A stretch of DNA of 64,000 bases from an uncultured Muribaculaceae bacterium. Lineage in GTDB: Bacteria; Bacteroidota; Bacteroidia; Bacteroidales; Muribaculaceae. The stretch is from positions 31,709 through 95,708 of the forward strand of contig CAJTME010000005.1 of assembly GCA_910577315.1 (NCBI GenBank). The letters run 5' to 3'. The stretch's first letter is position 1, and every line of letters begins with the position of its first letter. Below are positions 63,301-64,000 of the stretch, one piece after another. The position numbers and the translations under genes are program-made. The notes beneath the pieces are model-generated. The model was not told where the DNA came from. It was given only the letters and a program-made list of their open reading frames with translations, and made no database searches.

Positions 63301-63668
63301 ACTACTGGAGCACACCCAACACCACCTGGCCCGGAGTTGCCATGACCAAGGTTGAAGGCAACATCTGGAAATTCACCTTCGACGAAGAACCCGACCTTAC
63401 CGGATTCCTCTTCTGCAGCGCCGACGGCAAGGATCAGACCAACGACTTCACCGGCAAGCCCCAGAAGAATCACATCTACAAGGGCTCAAGCCGTGGCAGC
63501 GTAACCGACGAAGGCATTTATGAAGTAGCAGGTATCTCCGATGCCGAAACCAGCACGAATGCCGCCCCCGTCTACTACAACCTCCAGGGCGTACAGGTGG
63601 CCAACCCTACCCCCGGCCTGTATATCGTAGTGCGCGGCAACAAGATCACCAAAGAATGGATTCGCTAA
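60360..63668 (+). CDS. Secreted GH13 alpha-amylase with starch-binding modules and C-terminal sorting tail
   Basis: Endo-acting starch hydrolase of 1102 residues. Signal peptide 1-22 (ending GSA) without lipobox, unlike SusG lipoproteins. The GH13 barrel has nucleophile Asp285 (GFRIDTTGH), acid/base Glu325 (FMFGECCARF) and transition-state Asp457 (VYVDSHDYC). C-terminal modules follow: a beta-sandwich near 680-770, CBM26-like near 780-865 (MYAWGNNSSGSKVEPCGTWPG), a chitobiase-type linker domain (HYTLDGSTPSATSATY), CBM26-like near 965-1045 (VHIHYWSTPNTTWPG), and the tail YYNLQGVQVANPTPGLYIV. The ATG at 60360 is used; the GTG at 60354 is less likely. Confidence 0.95.
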   Translation: MKPIKNLLLGGLMGLATLQGSAATFVGDRTDFRDETIYFAMTTRFYDGDPSNNVCGWDHQNVQIANGDPDWRGDFKGLIDKLDYIKALGFTAIWITPVVQNASGTDFHGYHAMDFSKVDLRYESRKEWGASEDVTFQSLIDAAHAKGMKIVLDIVLNHTSNFGEDHFCHLFDRSDDIRNQASVSASLIPDQEKLGGASYWDLDPDKVQYPTRFKYLKNTDGQNHDNHNYWHHLANAWNWDYPSRWWGQIAGDCVDLNTENPAVAEYLVQCYGKFIEMGVDGFRIDTTGHISRLTFNTSFIPQFLEIAEQNKSKRLNGCPFFMFGECCARFSDVTYRDQPNLSSYFYTWKSPESMTSQWNYDASYWDKVEILEGNDNTYGNMNLCLDEPSEQRESDNVFMKDGAWHEPDYSDYSGFSIIDFPMHYNFNNQAAAVDVAKKGDKYYNDASYNVVYVDSHDYCPGPNDGTRFNGSTGTWAENLALMFTFRGIPCLYYGSEVEFKKGCKVDAGGTDMPVKDSGRAYFGEYLEGTVTTTDFCEYTASGNVDQTLNGDLSQHIRRLNQIRAAVPALRKGQYTFDGCSANGGHAFKRAYKDSYALVALNGGATFSNVPAGTYTDLVTGKTYQGGGSITVDAPATQGQVRVLVKDWKGGKVGEDGKFIYATSPVAHGGSVSFPDVPTDQFYTSDDVVKDPSVVFSPNGGSFKTETLTVTATLGDNTASGWYQIAGGDKVSISGGNNQFTIGNGMAYGSSIVVNWGATGSNGKTYTGSVTYKKVDPNATITIYVKGSGNMYAWGNNSSGSKVEPCGTWPGAAFSSLESTTVDGDTYYYYTFDDLESVSVIFNNNGQQTGNIEGITEDTYFDYNGSTNATKVDVNPAPKKPVVTASPASGTSFNETITVTLRSTGNVAIHYTLDGSTPSATSATYTSPLTFTETTTLKTFVENEVGSNVQEFVYTKTDIPVGTEFTIYYDNSTTNWNPVHIHYWSTPNTTWPGVAMTKVEGNIWKFTFDEEPDLTGFLFCSADGKDQTNDFTGKPQKNHIYKGSSRGSVTDEGIYEVAGISDAETSTNAAPVYYNLQGVQVANPTPGLYIVVRGNKITKEWIR

Positions 63669-63688
63669 TCCAAATTTGACCATAACTG

Positions 63689-63720
63689 AAAATGGCGAGC
63701 CCCCGTGGTTCGCCATTTTT
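63689..63720 (+). terminator. Terminator after the amylase gene
   Basis: AAAATGGCGA (63689-63698) pairs with TCGCCATTTT (63710-63719) with an 11-base loop and T run, 20 bases past the stop. Confidence 0.8.
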
Positions 63721-63762
63721 CATGTTTTTTTATGTCGGAAAACATTTTTTTGACCGAAACGC

Positions 63763-63792
63763 TTGCAGATTCAAAAATAATGCGTACCTTTG
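63763..63792 (+). promoter_or_regulatory. Promoter of the tRNA-Gly genes
   Basis: TTG at 63763-63765 and TACCTTTG at 63785-63792 with a 19-base spacer, 31 bases before the first tRNA. Confidence 0.65.
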
Positions 63793-63823
63793 CACTGCAA
63801 AACCGAAATAACGGTTGCCCACT

Positions 63824-63896
<73 letters not shown>

Positions 63897-63946
63897 CAAA
63901 GCGAACATTTACAGATTGTTGCAGATTCTTTTGAAGAATAAAATTT

Positions 63947-64000
<54 letters not shown>

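Overview
The window is 64 kb of a GC-rich Bacteroidota chromosome, almost certainly order Bacteroidales. The evidence is repeated TAnnTTTG (-7) promoters, sometimes with a TTTG/TTG -33 box, weak ribosome-binding sites, a TonB receptor/DUF4249 lipoprotein pair, an RprXY-type two-component system, the folP-cdaA pair, the DUF1599/DoxX pair and SusG-like starch enzymes. High GC and the kind of C-terminal tail on the secreted starch proteins suggest Muribaculaceae or a close relative; this is inference, since no 16S gene is present. Most of the window is core chromosome with little sign of recent transfer.

Layout. 1-5.1 kb: end of an AGCS amino-acid:Na+ symporter gene, an FtsX/LolE-type permease, rsfS and ftsH, closed by a strong terminator. 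5.1-10.4 kb: a TonB receptor, DUF4249 lipoprotein, unusual tandem LytS-like kinase and LytTR regulator in one operon. 10.5-15.3 kb: typA, folP, cdaA and an MFS transporter. 15.2-20.3 kb (minus): a LysM/periplasmic-binding protein, outer-membrane barrel, dnaB and an acyltransferase. 20.4-23.7 kb (minus): lepA-nhaA. 23.7-28.5 kb (minus): DUF1599, DoxX-like membrane protein, MATE pump and FAD dehydrogenase. 28.6-30.9 kb (minus): rprX-rprY.

31.0-32.7 kb is the accessory part of the window: a non-coding island with an intact IS200-like Y1 transposase gene and three directly repeated copies of a composite repeat of about 229 nt. Each copy is an ordered, dyad-symmetric set of six hairpins (H1-IR-H2-H3-IR'-H4) with near-constant spacing. 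This is the best candidate for an undescribed system, a REP/RAYT-like or MITE-like partnership between transposase and hairpins.

32.7-41.7 kb (minus): two secreted multi-module starch-binding-like proteins on either side of an etfB-etfA-acyl-CoA dehydrogenase operon. 41.9-45.2 kb (minus): thrS-infC-rpmI-rplT with a textbook terminator. 45.3-46.6 kb (minus): surE and an AlkD-like gene. 46.8-51.0 kb (plus): parA-parB-DUF5683-mltD. 51.0-54.6 kb: an OPT transporter, a second MATE pump and a 41-residue membrane miniprotein. 54.7-57.9 kb (minus): a tricorn-like protease. 58.1-60.2 kb: cardiolipin synthase and an HD protein. 60.4-63.7 kb: a secreted GH13 amylase with starch-binding modules, followed by two identical tRNA-Gly(GCC) genes, the second cut by the window end.

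The amylase and the two starch-binding-like proteins share a C-terminal tail resembling a type 9 secretion sorting signal, so they may form one extracellular starch-handling set although they lie in different loci.
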